Shown: positions 36,301 to 46,000 of the stretch, piece by piece
Layout of the letters: each line of letters begins with the position of its first letter
Position numbering within the stretch: the first letter of the stretch is position 1
Assembly (NCBI RefSeq): GCF_000003855.2
Contig: NW_003101668.1
Span: forward strand, 1,252,597 to 1,316,596
Direction: 5' to 3'
Origin: Blastomyces gilchristii SLH14081
Taxonomy: Eukaryota; Ascomycota; Eurotiomycetes; Onygenales; Ajellomycetaceae
Length of the DNA stretch: 64,000 bases
Position numbers and translations under genes: made by a program
Notes under the pieces: generated by a model
What the model was told of the DNA's origin: nothing
The model's database searches: none
The model's input: only the letters and a program-made list of their open reading frames with translations

Positions 36301-37765
36301 GATGTCTGTGATAATCACAGTTTCTGCAAATCTTCTTCAGGTTTCAGAGAGATCTTGCAATTCAAAGATGACTCTTGTAAGTCTCTCAGTTCTCAGGTCT
36401 GAGTTCTCATACTCTGCTTATTATAAGAGCAGATTCTCAGTCTTTACCTTTCAGTTCATTCACTCTGTGAGCTTTAGAGACATCACAGTGACCTGAGATC
36501 CTGAGTTCATCAATGCTTTCCATGCTTGTGAGACAGCAGCACTGCGGTGCAGTCTCTTCTCATAAGTAAGCATTTTCATTGAGAGAGTAACAGATTCAGG
36601 TGTCAGCTTCAAGACTCTTAAGAAGGCTGTTGCTGACTCTGTTCATAACTTCTCAAATTTCTATTTTGATTTATCTGAACAGTTTGCACAGAGATGTCCT
36701 GATTTAGAATAGATGAAGCAGAGTCTCTTTTTCTTGATCTCTCTGTTATACACTCTGTTTGCAGAAGCTTGTAAAGCTCTCTCTCTCTACTCAGCAGTCA
36801 GATGCAAATCTCTCTATATCTTGTCATCTTTTCCTAACAAACCTGTCCTCTATTGTTCTGACTCTCACAGGGCTGATTGATGATCTGCTCTTCACAGATC
36901 TGTAACTCTCACAGTAATCTGTAAGTGATGAATGAGAGTTATCAGTTTCTTCAGAGTCAAGAACTTAGAGTCTTACTCAATAAGCTTATTCTACATGTCT
37001 TTATTCAGTCTCTTTGCAAACATCATTATTCAGGTCTTGTTTCAGAGCTCTGTTTTCACAGATCTCAATTCACATCATAATTTCATAAAGCATCATGAGT
37101 AGTCTTCATCAGATTTCTCACCTCTTTTTCTAATATTGATGATCACAGTTCAGATGTTCTCTGTTCAGCTCACAGAGTTCCTCAACTTGTTCTCTAGATA
37201 GGTCTTGAGAACAGATCATCAGAATCTCTCATAATCATTTTCTAGATAATTCAGCCAGTTCTTAACTTCAGTGTAATAGAGGCCTGTCATTGTATAGATA
37301 ACAGCTTCTTCATCTTTCATATCACACAGTCAGGCTTGTGAGTCAATTTCAAATACAAACTTGTAAAAGCTTTTATAGATTGTGATTCAATAGATGGCCT
37401 TAAGTGATCATAGCTTGAGAAAGTTTCTTTTCAGTTTGCAGATGTCTCTGAAGATTATGTCTAGAGACTTAGTTCAAGAGTGTTTGCAGACAGTAAGCAT
37501 TTCTTGTAGAAAAATAGCTTGATTCTGCAGAAGATGCTCAAGAATGTTCTTCACTGAGATTGATTCATTTGTGAATTCAGAGAGTTCCTCTGTCACAGAT
37601 GCAGAGAATGATGTTCTGTGAGTGATTAATAAGTTCTCTGAGACTTCTTTCACAGAGATTATTCATGATTCAGGTGACTGCTCCTGAGTGTCTGCAGTAG
37701 AGTTTGCAGGGATTGAAGCATGCAAGTTTCTAGTTCTTTCAGTCATAACAGATGATTGCTGACTG
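36300..37765 (-). pseudogene. A3 gag remnant
   Basis: About 1.4 kb between the primer site and protease/RT. Broken into short frames by RIP but colinear with A1, A2 and A4. No convincing CCHC knuckle read. The gag assignment is positional. Confidence 0.7.
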
Positions 37766-37777
37766 ACTGAGCTTGAA
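37766..37777 (-). promoter_or_regulatory. Putative self-primer binding site of A3
   Basis: ACTGAGCTTGAA lies one base inside the 5' LTR. It is complementary, with one mismatch, to TTCAAGCTGAGT at 37901-37912 in the LTR, which lies about 30-37 bp downstream of the TATATA box, i.e. where transcription should start. This fits Tf1/sushi self-priming. A4 shows the same pair (54912-54923 and 55047-55058). Confidence 0.55.
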
Positions 37778-37778
37778 A

Positions 37779-38035
37779 TGTAAGAATAAGTGCTCACAGG
37801 TGATTATTCAGGTGTTTGCAGCTTGATGTGATATGTACTGTTAACTACTAGAAGTGTTCACAGTAGAAAGATAAATGTAGAGATCAAATGTATCATAGCA
37901 TTCAAGCTGAGTTGTGAATAGTATTCACAAATTCCAGTCTATATAGTTGTGTGTAGCCAAGGGCCGCTAGCCCTATTGATTACATGAGAGATAGGAATAG
38001 AGGTAAAGAATCCGCGAGAAGCGGGATTTCTTACA
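37779..38035 (-). repeat. 5' LTR of A3
   Basis: 257 bp with ends TGTAAGAA and TTCTTACA. The TATA box on the minus strand is at 37940-37945 (TATATA). The GC-rich U3 end (TCCGCGAGAAGCGGGATTTC) contains a short hairpin, CCGC-GAGAA-GCGG. Confidence 0.97.
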
Positions 38036-38352
38036 GAAATGAATATATATAATAATTATACAAGAATCTCACAGAAATAATTGAGAGTTGATCAGAATTC
38101 TTCTGTATGAAAGATATAAGATAAATCTATATAATAGTCAGAGAAAGATCTGCAGGTTATAAAGAATCTTATAAAATAAGCAACTGAGTAACAGACTCTT
38201 TTTTCTTTATAATAATAAGAGATTTTTCCTCACTGAGGTTTTTTTTGTAGATATGAAGAGTTTTTAGTGAGTATTACTACAGTGCTGAGTCTGATTCTAT
38301 AAAATCACTTAGTGAAAGACTTTATGAATAAAGTCTTAGAGAGAAAAGAGTA
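38036..38352 (+). other. A2 3' non-coding region, part 2, with polypurine tract
   Basis: A2 resumes after A3 and runs to the 3' LTR. It corresponds to the complement of A3 31048-31390. The tract CTTAGAGAGAAAAGAG just before 38353 is the A2 polypurine tract. Confidence 0.8.
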
Positions 38353-39124
38353 TATAAGAAATCTCACTTTTTATAGATTCTTTATCTCTATTTCTATCTC
38401 TTATATAATTAATAGAGTTAGTAGCTCTTGACTATATATAACTATAGAAACTGAAGTTTCTTAATACTATTCATAACTCAGCTTGAATACTATTATACAT
38501 TTAATCTTTATATTTTATCTTTCTATTCTAAATACTTCTAGTAATTAATAGTACATATCACATAGACTGACCGTGTGACTGTGTCTGAAACCAGGACCAG
38601 ATTTTTTAATAGTTTCATTATCAATTTGACCGATCCCATTACATGGTTTTAATATTAGATAGTAGTCTCATACTGTTTCAGTGAGACTTTCTGTCTACTC
38701 TTGTCACATTTTTCAAATGAGACTATGATTTTCACTTCTCAATTTAAATTCTTTTTATTGCTTTAAATGACTTTAAATCTCATTTGAGTGTTATTAAAAA
38801 GTGTTACTTTTTAAAAAATTAAAAATAGTCTAAAAAAAACCATAAAATGTCTAAAAATAGTAACTTTATATCAAGAATGAGACTAAATGAGATCAAATGA
38901 GATTACTTTCTCATTTTTTTCAAGTCATGATTTCATTTTAAGATCTTAAATATGATTACTTTGCATGTTTTTTTAATAACTAGTCTCAGCAGAATTCACA
39001 TCAAGAAATGTATGAGATCAGATGAAATGAGATTAAATGTGAAATTTATAGTCTCAGCAGCTAGTCTAATATCATATCAAGCTGTAAACATCTGAATAAT
39101 TATCTGTGAGTACTTATTCTTACA
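38353..39124 (+). repeat. 3' LTR of A2, split by MITE M2
   Basis: The LTR starts TATAAGAAATC (RIPed TGTAAGAAATC) and ends TTCTTACA at 39124. The MITE at 38563-39068 interrupts it. Without it the LTR is normal size. Confidence 0.93.
38563..39068 (+). mobile_element. hAT-like MITE M2 (506 bp)
   Basis: The same length as M1, in opposite orientation. It starts TAGACTGACCGTGTG and ends AGCTAGTCTA. The 8-bp TSD is ATATCAYA (38555-38562 and 39069-39076), with one C/T difference. More decayed than M1. Confidence 0.9.
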
Positions 39125-39498
39125 CTTTGTAAACTGACTCTGAAGTCAGTTTAAAAATAATATGTTTTTTATAAGCTTCTTTCTAATCAATATTAGTTAA
39201 CTACCTTCACTTTGAACACTATTTTATATTATATTGTCTCTAAAAGTACTATTCTATATTATCACACACTATTGAAGTTGAATATTATTTATTTATAAGA
39301 TCTTAGTGGAAGATACAACTACAGTCACTCAATTCACTAAACACCTGTCTTTTTCATCTGTAATTTGTAAAAAGCAGCTGTAATATTAGTACAGACACTC
39401 TGTTCACTGAACAGTCATGATATTGAGACTGTACTTTTTAAAGAAAGTGAAGATCTGTACAAAAAGAATGAGTACACACAGCCGCACTGAACAGGCTC
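39125..39498. mobile_element. Right half of the 16-bp-TIR element
   Basis: It begins with TTTGTAAACTGACTCTGAAGTCAGTTTA, an inverted match to the left flank of A2, and ends with CGCACTGAACAGGCTC (39483-39498), the exact complement of 8625-8640. No coding frame. See the left-half entry. Confidence 0.5.
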
Positions 39499-40636
39499 TT
39501 TATGTTATCTCAGTGAGCTCAGACTCTCTGGCTCAGTTTGAACAGATTACAGCATTATTATTAACTAATCTAGTATAATACTAGTCTACTTTTGATACAA
39601 GTTATATACTCAGAGCAATTCTCATCACAGAGTCTGAGAAGAAACAGTTTCATCTGCAATAAAGATTTCTGAGATTTACAGAGATTTTTCAGATTCTTTA
39701 ACTTTGACTTTCTATTACTATATACTCATATATCTTTGAGATTTGAAAATCATCTTAGCTTATAGCTAAAGAGAAGAAGAATAGAAATATTACTTTAATA
39801 TTTCAAAAAAATCTATATTTAAGATAAATGTATACTCTTGAAAATGATCATATTTTTTGATCTCAGAATTTCTAAGAGCTTTTTTTTATATGAGAAATTG
39901 AATTAAAATTCCTGTGTTCAAAAACACACTGATTAACTTTGAGATGATACTTCTATTCTAAAAACTTAAGATATGAATATAAAAATCAGATACATCATGA
40001 GAACATTATTATTCTAAGGTTTTAAGATGATATAGAAATGATGAATCTATAAAGTTAAGTTGAAATTCTCTTTCATACTCAGAGTACTGAGTAACTTATT
40101 CTCATGTTATTAATAATCAGAAACTGTTTCTTCTCAGATGCTTTATAAGATATTATCACTCACATGACCTGATTTTACTATTTGGGTTAGCTTATTGCTT
40201 ATTTGAGGTTAGCTCATGACATAATCATCAATCCAGTGTTAAAACAGCAATGAATATCTGGAGAAGCGTCTGAGCTTGCTGAGATAACCTTTGTGTTCTC
40301 CAAATCCGGACATCATGTGATCAGTATCTTAGTCATGCAGGTTATAATGGGAGCTTCGGCAGCAAAAAACAAGGAGGCTGGGACCTACAAAACACCGTCT
40401 CTTGAGCTCTAGAGATTCATTGTCGCGGGGCTTCTTTCAATCATTTTCTGCTTTCTTTTGTTCTTTTATTTGATATTTTATTCTTTAATATCCTAATTCT
40501 ACGCTGTCCTTTTGGTTTGGCCGCAATTGTGCCTCTCATCCACCCTCCTACGGATAACAGTCGATCGTTTGCAAGCGCATCCACCCCTTGATATTTCTTT
40601 CCTTTCCACATTTTCTCAAATAGCAATTAAAGAAGA
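39499..40636. other. Upstream region of the BTB gene with AT-to-GC transition
   Basis: The first 650 bp are AT-rich without a recognised element. A perfect 19-bp inverted repeat (39633-39651 and 40120-40138, TCTGAGAAGAAACAGTTTC) brackets about 500 bp. From about 40150 the sequence becomes ordinary genic DNA. The last 200 bp before the ATG have long pyrimidine tracts (e.g. 40435-40470 and 40590-40620), common in fungal core promoters. No TATA box is evident next to the start. Confidence 0.6.
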
Positions 40637-41746
40637 ATGTCCGAACCACGCATAGAAATCCCTGCGGAGAGCTTCGACGTAGATATGGCTTGTTCTACGG
40701 AAACCCCTGTTACGACCGAAGGTGCGGAAGCTGGAGCTGAAGCTGATACTACTATGGTGGAAGAAGCAAGTACGCCAGCTCCAGAAAGGAAGGAATCCGC
40801 ATATATCGAGTGAGTAAGCTACATGATCCCTAGTGGCAAATATTATAACATAGTGTACTTCTTCAGTGTTTAGTAGGAGGCGCATTGCTCAAATTTCCGG
40901 CTTTTTCCATAGTAAGAAAAGGCTGGCGCATTGATTCTGACACCTATTATAATAGATACTTAAAATCGCCGATAGTGGAACTAGTTGTCGGTAGAGGCGA
41001 GGATCAAACCACTCTAACAGCCCATGAGGCCATACTTACCGCCAGCCCCTTTTTCAGGGACGCAGTCGCCCAGTTCACTGGTGATGGCCCTGTACGCTAC
41101 CCTATTCTCCAAACCCGCTTCCGCAGTTTAATGTGAAAACTGCTGGCAATAAACAGGGTCATGTAGGAACAGGGCAAAATAAATATGGCTAACCGGTGTC
41201 CGTCATTTCCACTAGCGTCGAATAATACTGGAAGACGAGGTTTTAGATACCATTGGCTGCTTCCTCCAATACCAGTACACAGGCGAATACTTCCCAAGGC
41301 GTCTTGCCGCGCCGTCCGACGCACTTGAAAGCGACCCTTCAATTCCAGCAGTCGACGACACGGGCGACCAGCTGCTAAAGCATGCGCGCGTATACACCCT
41401 GGCCGAAAAACTCGGCCTACAAACCCTCAAACAATTAGCACACAGCAAGATCCATCGCATCAGCAGCACTGCGCGTGGAGAAATCGCATATGCGAGATAT
41501 GTCTACGGTAACACGCCGGCGGAAGATACCGTTATTCGGAAACCTGTTGCTGCATTTTGGGCTACAAGGAGCCATGTCCTGCGCCACGAGGCCGAGCAAG
41601 AGTTCAAGGCCATGTGTTTGGAGTACCCACAGTTTGGTTTCGATGTGCTCAGTCTTGTGCTTGATCAAAAGGAGAAGCGAAGTCACGATCGGGACACTGA
41701 GACTCCAGTCAAAGGCAGCGCGCGAAAGAGGGCGCGGCAGCTCTAA
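40637..41746 (+). CDS. BTB/POZ-domain protein, three exons
   Basis: Proposed exons are 40637-40809, 40956-41091 and 41216-41746, giving 279 codons without an internal stop. Intron 1 is GTGAGT...AATAG with a CTGAC branch site at about 40937; intron 2 is GTACGC...CACTAG with GCTAAC at about 41189. Both junctions keep frame. A 13-residue-longer product is possible if intron 1 ends at 40916. Residues 1-58 are an acidic, Ala/Thr/Glu-rich, probably disordered tail; residues 59-135 or so form the BTB fold (YLKSPIVELVVG, LTAHEAILTASPFF, then GCFLQYQYTGEYFP across intron 2); the rest is helical, and the C-terminus is basic (GSARKRARQL), a possible nuclear signal. No BACK, Kelch or MATH part. BTB proteins dimerise and often act as cullin-3 adaptors; the target here is unknown. 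Codon use is balanced and no RIP-type damage is visible. Confidence 0.88.
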
Positions 41747-42099
41747 ACCTAACTACCCCCGTATTTTTTGTGCCTTGTAAAAGATCAGGGATGTTCCTCT
41801 TTTTTCCTTTTTCTTTATTTTTCGTCTCTCTTTTTTATTCGCTTCAAGTATACACCTGTACACGTGCCTACGCTAAAAACCCACCACATCCGTGGGGGGG
41901 CACCTCACCACAATATGATTATCACCATAACGCTATATTTCATCAAAAATGAATATATTTGTAGCTTTAATAGCGCGGTATATTAGGATCACCATCTTTA
42001 TCTATATAAGAAAAAAAGTCCTCTACATTTCTCATACTCATTAATTCAATATTTATAACCTCTAGATCTGTCTGCATCGCAGATTGCTTGAGTCTCTGC
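41747..42099. other. 3' flank of the BTB gene
   Basis: A T-rich run (41800-41835) and an A-rich element (about 41945-41955) may serve 3' end formation. Normal base composition fades into AT-rich sequence at about 41990. No further gene seen. Confidence 0.55.
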
Positions 42100-42519
42100 T
42101 AAACTAGTTAGTGAGATTATGAATTTCATGTTTAATCTCATTTAATCTGATCTCATACATTTCTTGATGTGAATTCTGCTGAAACTAGTCATCAAAAGAA
42201 CAGACAAAGTAACTATTAATTAAATTTCAAAATAAGATCATAATTTAGAAAAATTAAGAAAGTGATTTTATTTAATTTTATTTAAATTAATTTTTAGTAT
42301 AAAATTGTTATTTTTAGAGATTTTAAATTTTTTTTAAACTGTTTTTAATTTTTTAAAAAGTAACATTTTTTGATAATATTTAATTAAGATTTAAAGTCAT
42401 TTAAAGCAATAAAATGAATTTAAAATTAAGAAGTAAAAATTATAATTTCATTTTAACAATGTGATAAAAACAGATATTAAATCTTACTGAAATTATATAA
42501 AATTATTATTTAATCTTAA
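42100..42519 (-). mobile_element. hAT-like MITE M3, left part only
   Basis: It begins TAAACTAGTTAGTGAG and follows M1 for about 420 bp with heavy decay, then stops where an S2 SINE tail begins. The missing last 90 bp do not occur later in the window, so all of 42520 to beyond 64000 may be nested in it. The 8 bp before it, GTCTCTGC (42092-42099), should recur after its right end. Confidence 0.75.
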
Positions 42520-42682
42520 TTATTATTATTATTATTATTCTTTTATTATACTTATATAGAAGTAAAGCTTATAATAAGTTCTTATATAATATTAAATACA
42601 GATTAAGTGTTAATTATATAGAAGAAAATACAGATATTGAAATTATATTAAAATAATAAAAATATAGAAAAATACAAAGAAC
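42520..42682 (-). mobile_element. SINE S2 3' fragment joined to a LINE fragment
   Basis: About 160 bp of the S2 3' part with its (TTA)n tail at the left. At about 42682 it passes directly into internal LINE ORF2 sequence of the same orientation. No tRNA head. Confidence 0.7.
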
Positions 42683-42701
42683 TGATAAATCTGATTATTT
42701 T

Positions 42702-43722
42702 TAAACTAACTATGTAACCGTGTCCGAGATCAGAATTAGAATATTTAATAGTTTCATTATCAATTTAACTGATCTCATTACTAGACTGACCGTGTGACCG
42801 TGTTCAGAATCAGGATCAGATTTTTTGATAGTCTCATTATCAATTCAACTGATCTCATTACACAGTTTTAACATTAGATAGTAGTCTTATACTGTTTTAG
42901 TAAGACTTACTGTCTACTCTTATCACATTTTTCAAATGAGATCATGATTTTCACTTCTCAATTTAAATTATTTTTATTACTTTAAATGACTTTAAATCTC
43001 ATTTAAGCATTATCAAAAAGTGTTACTTTTTAAAAAATTAAAAATAGTCTAAAAAAAACCTTAAAATGTCTAAAAATAGTAACTTTATGCTAAGAATGAA
43101 ATCAAATAGAATTAAATGAGATCACTTTCTCATTTTTTTTCAAGTCATGATTTCATTTTAAGATCTGATATATAGTCACTTTACATGTTTTTTTAATAGC
43201 CAGTCTCAGCAGAATTCACGCCAAGAAATGTATGAGATCAGATCAAATGAGACTAAATATGAAATTCATGATTCTGATAGTCAGTCTACTCATTAGATAG
43301 TTTTAATATTAGATAGTAGTCTTATACTGTCTTAATAAGACTTACTATCTACTTTTATTATATTTTTCAAATGAGATCATGATTTTCACTTCTCAATTGA
43401 AATTATTTTTATTGCTTTAAATAACTTTAAATCTCATTTAAGTGTTATCAAAAAGTGTTACTTTTAAAAAAATTAAAAATAGTCTAAAAAAAACCTTAAA
43501 ATGTCTAAAAATAGTAACTTTATATTAAGAATGAAACTAAATAAGAGTAAATAAAATCACTTTCTTATTTTTTCTAAGTTTTGATATCATTTTGAGATCT
43601 GATATATAGTCACTTTGCATGTTATTTTAATAATTAGTCTCAGTGGGATTCATGTCAAGAAATGTATAAGATCAGACTAAATAAGATTAAATATGAAATT
43701 TATAATCTCAGTGACTACTCTA
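42702..43722 (+). mobile_element. hAT-like MITE M5, interrupted by M4
   Basis: Left part 42702-42781, right part 43289-43722. Perfect 8-bp TSD ATTATTTT (42694-42701 and 43723-43730). Colinear with M2. It has lost most CpG sites. Confidence 0.9.
42782..43288 (+). mobile_element. hAT-like MITE M4, nested in M5
   Basis: About 507 bp, TAGACTGACCGTGTG to GATAGTCAGTCTA, with TSD CTCATTAC/CTCATTAG (42774-42781 and 43289-43296, one mismatch). One copy of the family has inserted into another. Confidence 0.9.
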
Positions 43723-44098
43723 ATTATTTTTCAGTCTTTGTATAATAGTTTAATAATCTGAAAATATTTATACTTCTTTTAAATTAGCTCTTTTATAACA
43801 TTTTAATTCAAGTAACTTAAAAGCTGTTATTATTGCAAATAGTTCAGTATTAAAAACTTCACATTTACTGTTTAATCTTTATAAATTTGAAATGAAATTT
43901 ATATTATTTTCAATACAAGTAATATTTATATTTAATCTATTCAAATTTTCATTTTCATTTTCATTTTCTAAGTTATCTAAATAAATCAAAATTGATTCTT
44001 TTATAATAATTGTAAAAATTTTCTTTAAATATTATTTATATTCTTTCTCTTTAAATAGTTCACTTATTCACATATCTATAAGAGATTTCAGCTTTTGT

Positions 44099-44196
44099 TA
44101 TTATTATTATTATTTCATTATACTTATATATAAGTAGAGCGTATGATGAGTTCTTATATAATATTATATAAAAATTAAATATTAATTATATAGAAG
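44099..44196 (-). mobile_element. SINE S2 fragment, interrupted by B3
   Basis: The 3' 98 bp of an S2 SINE, tail at the left. B3 begins at 44197, so the rest of the SINE should follow the B3 3' LTR outside the window, after a duplicated AGAAG. Confidence 0.75.
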
Positions 44197-44516
44197 TGTG
44201 GCGGGCTGCGCCTGATCAATTATATAGACTATTTCATTACACTTCACAGATTTCTACTGCTTTAATTCTTGGTCGCTGATTCTCAGCTGAAAATCTACAG
44301 AATTTCTATTCTTTCATCTCAAAGCTTCACTGTGTATAAAAACCTCTATTCTTTCACTCTGAAGTTTCACTGTGTATATTATCATATATGTGTATAAATA
44401 TTCACTCTGATTGCTCATTCTCACACTTTCTATTTCTTTTCTTCTCTAATATTTTTCACTTTGTTATATAAGATCTATAAATATTATACTGACCTATTCA
44501 GCATAGACCTCTTACA
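44197..44516 (+). repeat. 5' LTR of B3
   Basis: 320 bp, TGTGGCGGGCTGCGCC to GACCTCTTACA. It carries a small local duplication (ATTCTTTCA-type units around 44310-44345) unlike that of B1. The inner neighbour CTTGAAAAATGTTT is a decayed family B self-primer site. Confidence 0.93.
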
Positions 44517-44819
44517 CTTGAAAAATGTTTATTATCTTCTTATTAGAAACAATTACTCAGTATGATATCTGAACACATAATAACAGGTAAGAAATAGAGA
44601 AACAGTTAAATAGTTAAATAAATACTGAGTTCTCAGATAAAAGCTTACTCATCAGTCACTCTGACTCTGTAACAAGATCTTACAAAGAGAGTAAGATTTT
44701 ACAAAGAGAATATCAGTGAAAGATCTGAGAGTTCTGATATTACAGATGTATAAGATATTTATATAATTACACTTCTTCTGATTTCACAGATATTATATAT
44801 CTAATAATCAATATAATCA

Positions 44820-46000
44820 TGTCTAATAATAATATAGAAGAACTCTTGAATATAGATATAGATATAATATTACAGTGACTCTGAGCAATGTTAAAATTAT
44901 AACAGTTATAGATAGCTAATATACATACAACTCAATAACTTCAATACAAGAAAATTCAATAATTAACTTAATAAGAAACTTATATAATTTCAACATCTAC
45001 AGAATTAAATATAAAAGTGCTGAAAGAATACTTAGATACTCTTATATATTTCAATACTTCTGATCTCACTCTCTACTCATTATAAAGAATGAAAATACTT
45101 ATGAAACTGAGTATAAATGAAGATATCATCAGTTCACTAATCAATCAAGATTGATATATTAATGAATAATTGAAGAATTATATGAAATAGAAGTTTCATT
45201 CATGAATGAAAGCATGTGAATCAGTATTATGAATATCTGATAATATTATTAAATATCTTGATATTCTGTTCTGAGACACTGTCATATAACAAAAAGTATT
45301 ATATTAATTACAGAGTATCTGACAGAGAAACACTTCTCTTACAACATTTATCTCTGACTTCAACATCAAGATCTTACAAGTAGATGATCAATCTCGAGAG
45401 AATTAAATGAAGATTAGTATACTTAAGAAGATATTAACTTTTGAACTCTTACAGACTCTTATAAGTATAAACAAAGACCTGACTTATAAAGACTTCTGCA
45501 CACAGCTTCAGATATTGAATAATTATCTTATCAAGCTCAAGAGTATACAGAACAGTGATAGAAGATATTACACTTGTATATCTGTGCTAAGAAATAACTC
45601 AGTCACTCATACATCTGTGCTGAGAAACAACAACAATGATATAGATGCTATGAACTGAGTAGACTCAAATGTCTATATATAAGTAAGAGTCTCTGTCATC
45701 TAAACAGGCTTCTGAGTCTCTGAGATCACTTCTGAAGAAGTTACTAATCAATATCAATAAGAAGTGTGCATTAACTGTAACTGATTGAGATATATTACTT
45801 TCAACTGTTGATTGATCTACATATCTTCTTGCTTAAAGAATGAATCAGTGCCTGTCTGTATCAACCACATTACATTAGAGAAGAATTTGAAAGATAACTA
45901 TGAAAATATCTTGATAAAGCAGAGAAAAGATTAGCTTCTGTCTAAATTTATAAGCAGAAGCTTGAAGAGGTTGAATGATGATGATTTAAAGAGAAAATGA
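44820..46000 (+). pseudogene. B3 gag remnant
   Basis: The start is near 44820 (ATGTCTAATAATAATATAG, as in B1). The open piece 45407-45658 has KKILTFELLQTLISINKD and a short internal tandem duplication (SVLRNN ... SVLRNN). The zinc knuckle around 45770-45800 (CINCN, then decayed GH..C). Many RIP stops. Confidence 0.8.

Larger units (their letters stand above)
30791..38035 (-). mobile_element. Family A Ty3/gypsy element A3 (complete)
   Basis: A 7245-bp reversed element, 257-bp LTRs at both ends, perfect TSD GAAAT (30786-30790 and 38036-38040). The same length as A4 to the base. The order on the minus strand is gag, protease, RT, RNase H, integrase, chromodomain, ORF3, 3' non-coding. It is the best-preserved A copy, with relatively few stops, so it should be used to rebuild the family consensus. 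Confidence 0.97.
8811..39124 (+). mobile_element. Family A Ty3/gypsy element A2, heavily interrupted
   Basis: A complete family A element in forward orientation, LTR to LTR, expanded to about 30 kb by later insertions. Removing them leaves gag, protease, RT, RNase H, integrase, chromodomain, ORF3 and a 3' non-coding region in the order of A3 and A4. Insertions, with TSDs: LINE fragment 10355-11048, LINE/SINE chimera 11744-14226, B1 15444-21728, B2 24897-30604, A3 30791-38035, and a MITE 38563-39068 in the 3' LTR. Its own flanks are CTTTT and CTTTG, a 4-of-5 TSD. It is the most RIP-decayed element of its family here, which fits its being the host of the others. Confidence 0.9.
42683..44098 (-). 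pseudogene. Internal LINE ORF2 fragment (RNase H region), split by MITEs
   Basis: 42683-42701 and 43731-44098 on the minus strand match LINE1 at about 62500-62880, in the RNase H domain and just before it. It carries a small expansion of TTTTCA units near 43945-43965. M5 (with M4) interrupts it, and an S2 SINE truncates it at 44099. No 3' LINE end is attached. Confidence 0.75.

Noticed and set aside
40441..41342. Several overlapping ORFs of 61-89 codons on the minus strand around the BTB gene
   Set aside because: Shadows of the BTB exons and promoter; the plus-strand spliced frame has recognised BTB motifs and proper introns.
41768..41986. 72-codon ORF downstream of the BTB stop
   Set aside because: Low-complexity Phe/Ser-rich translation of the T-rich 3' flank; no supporting motif.
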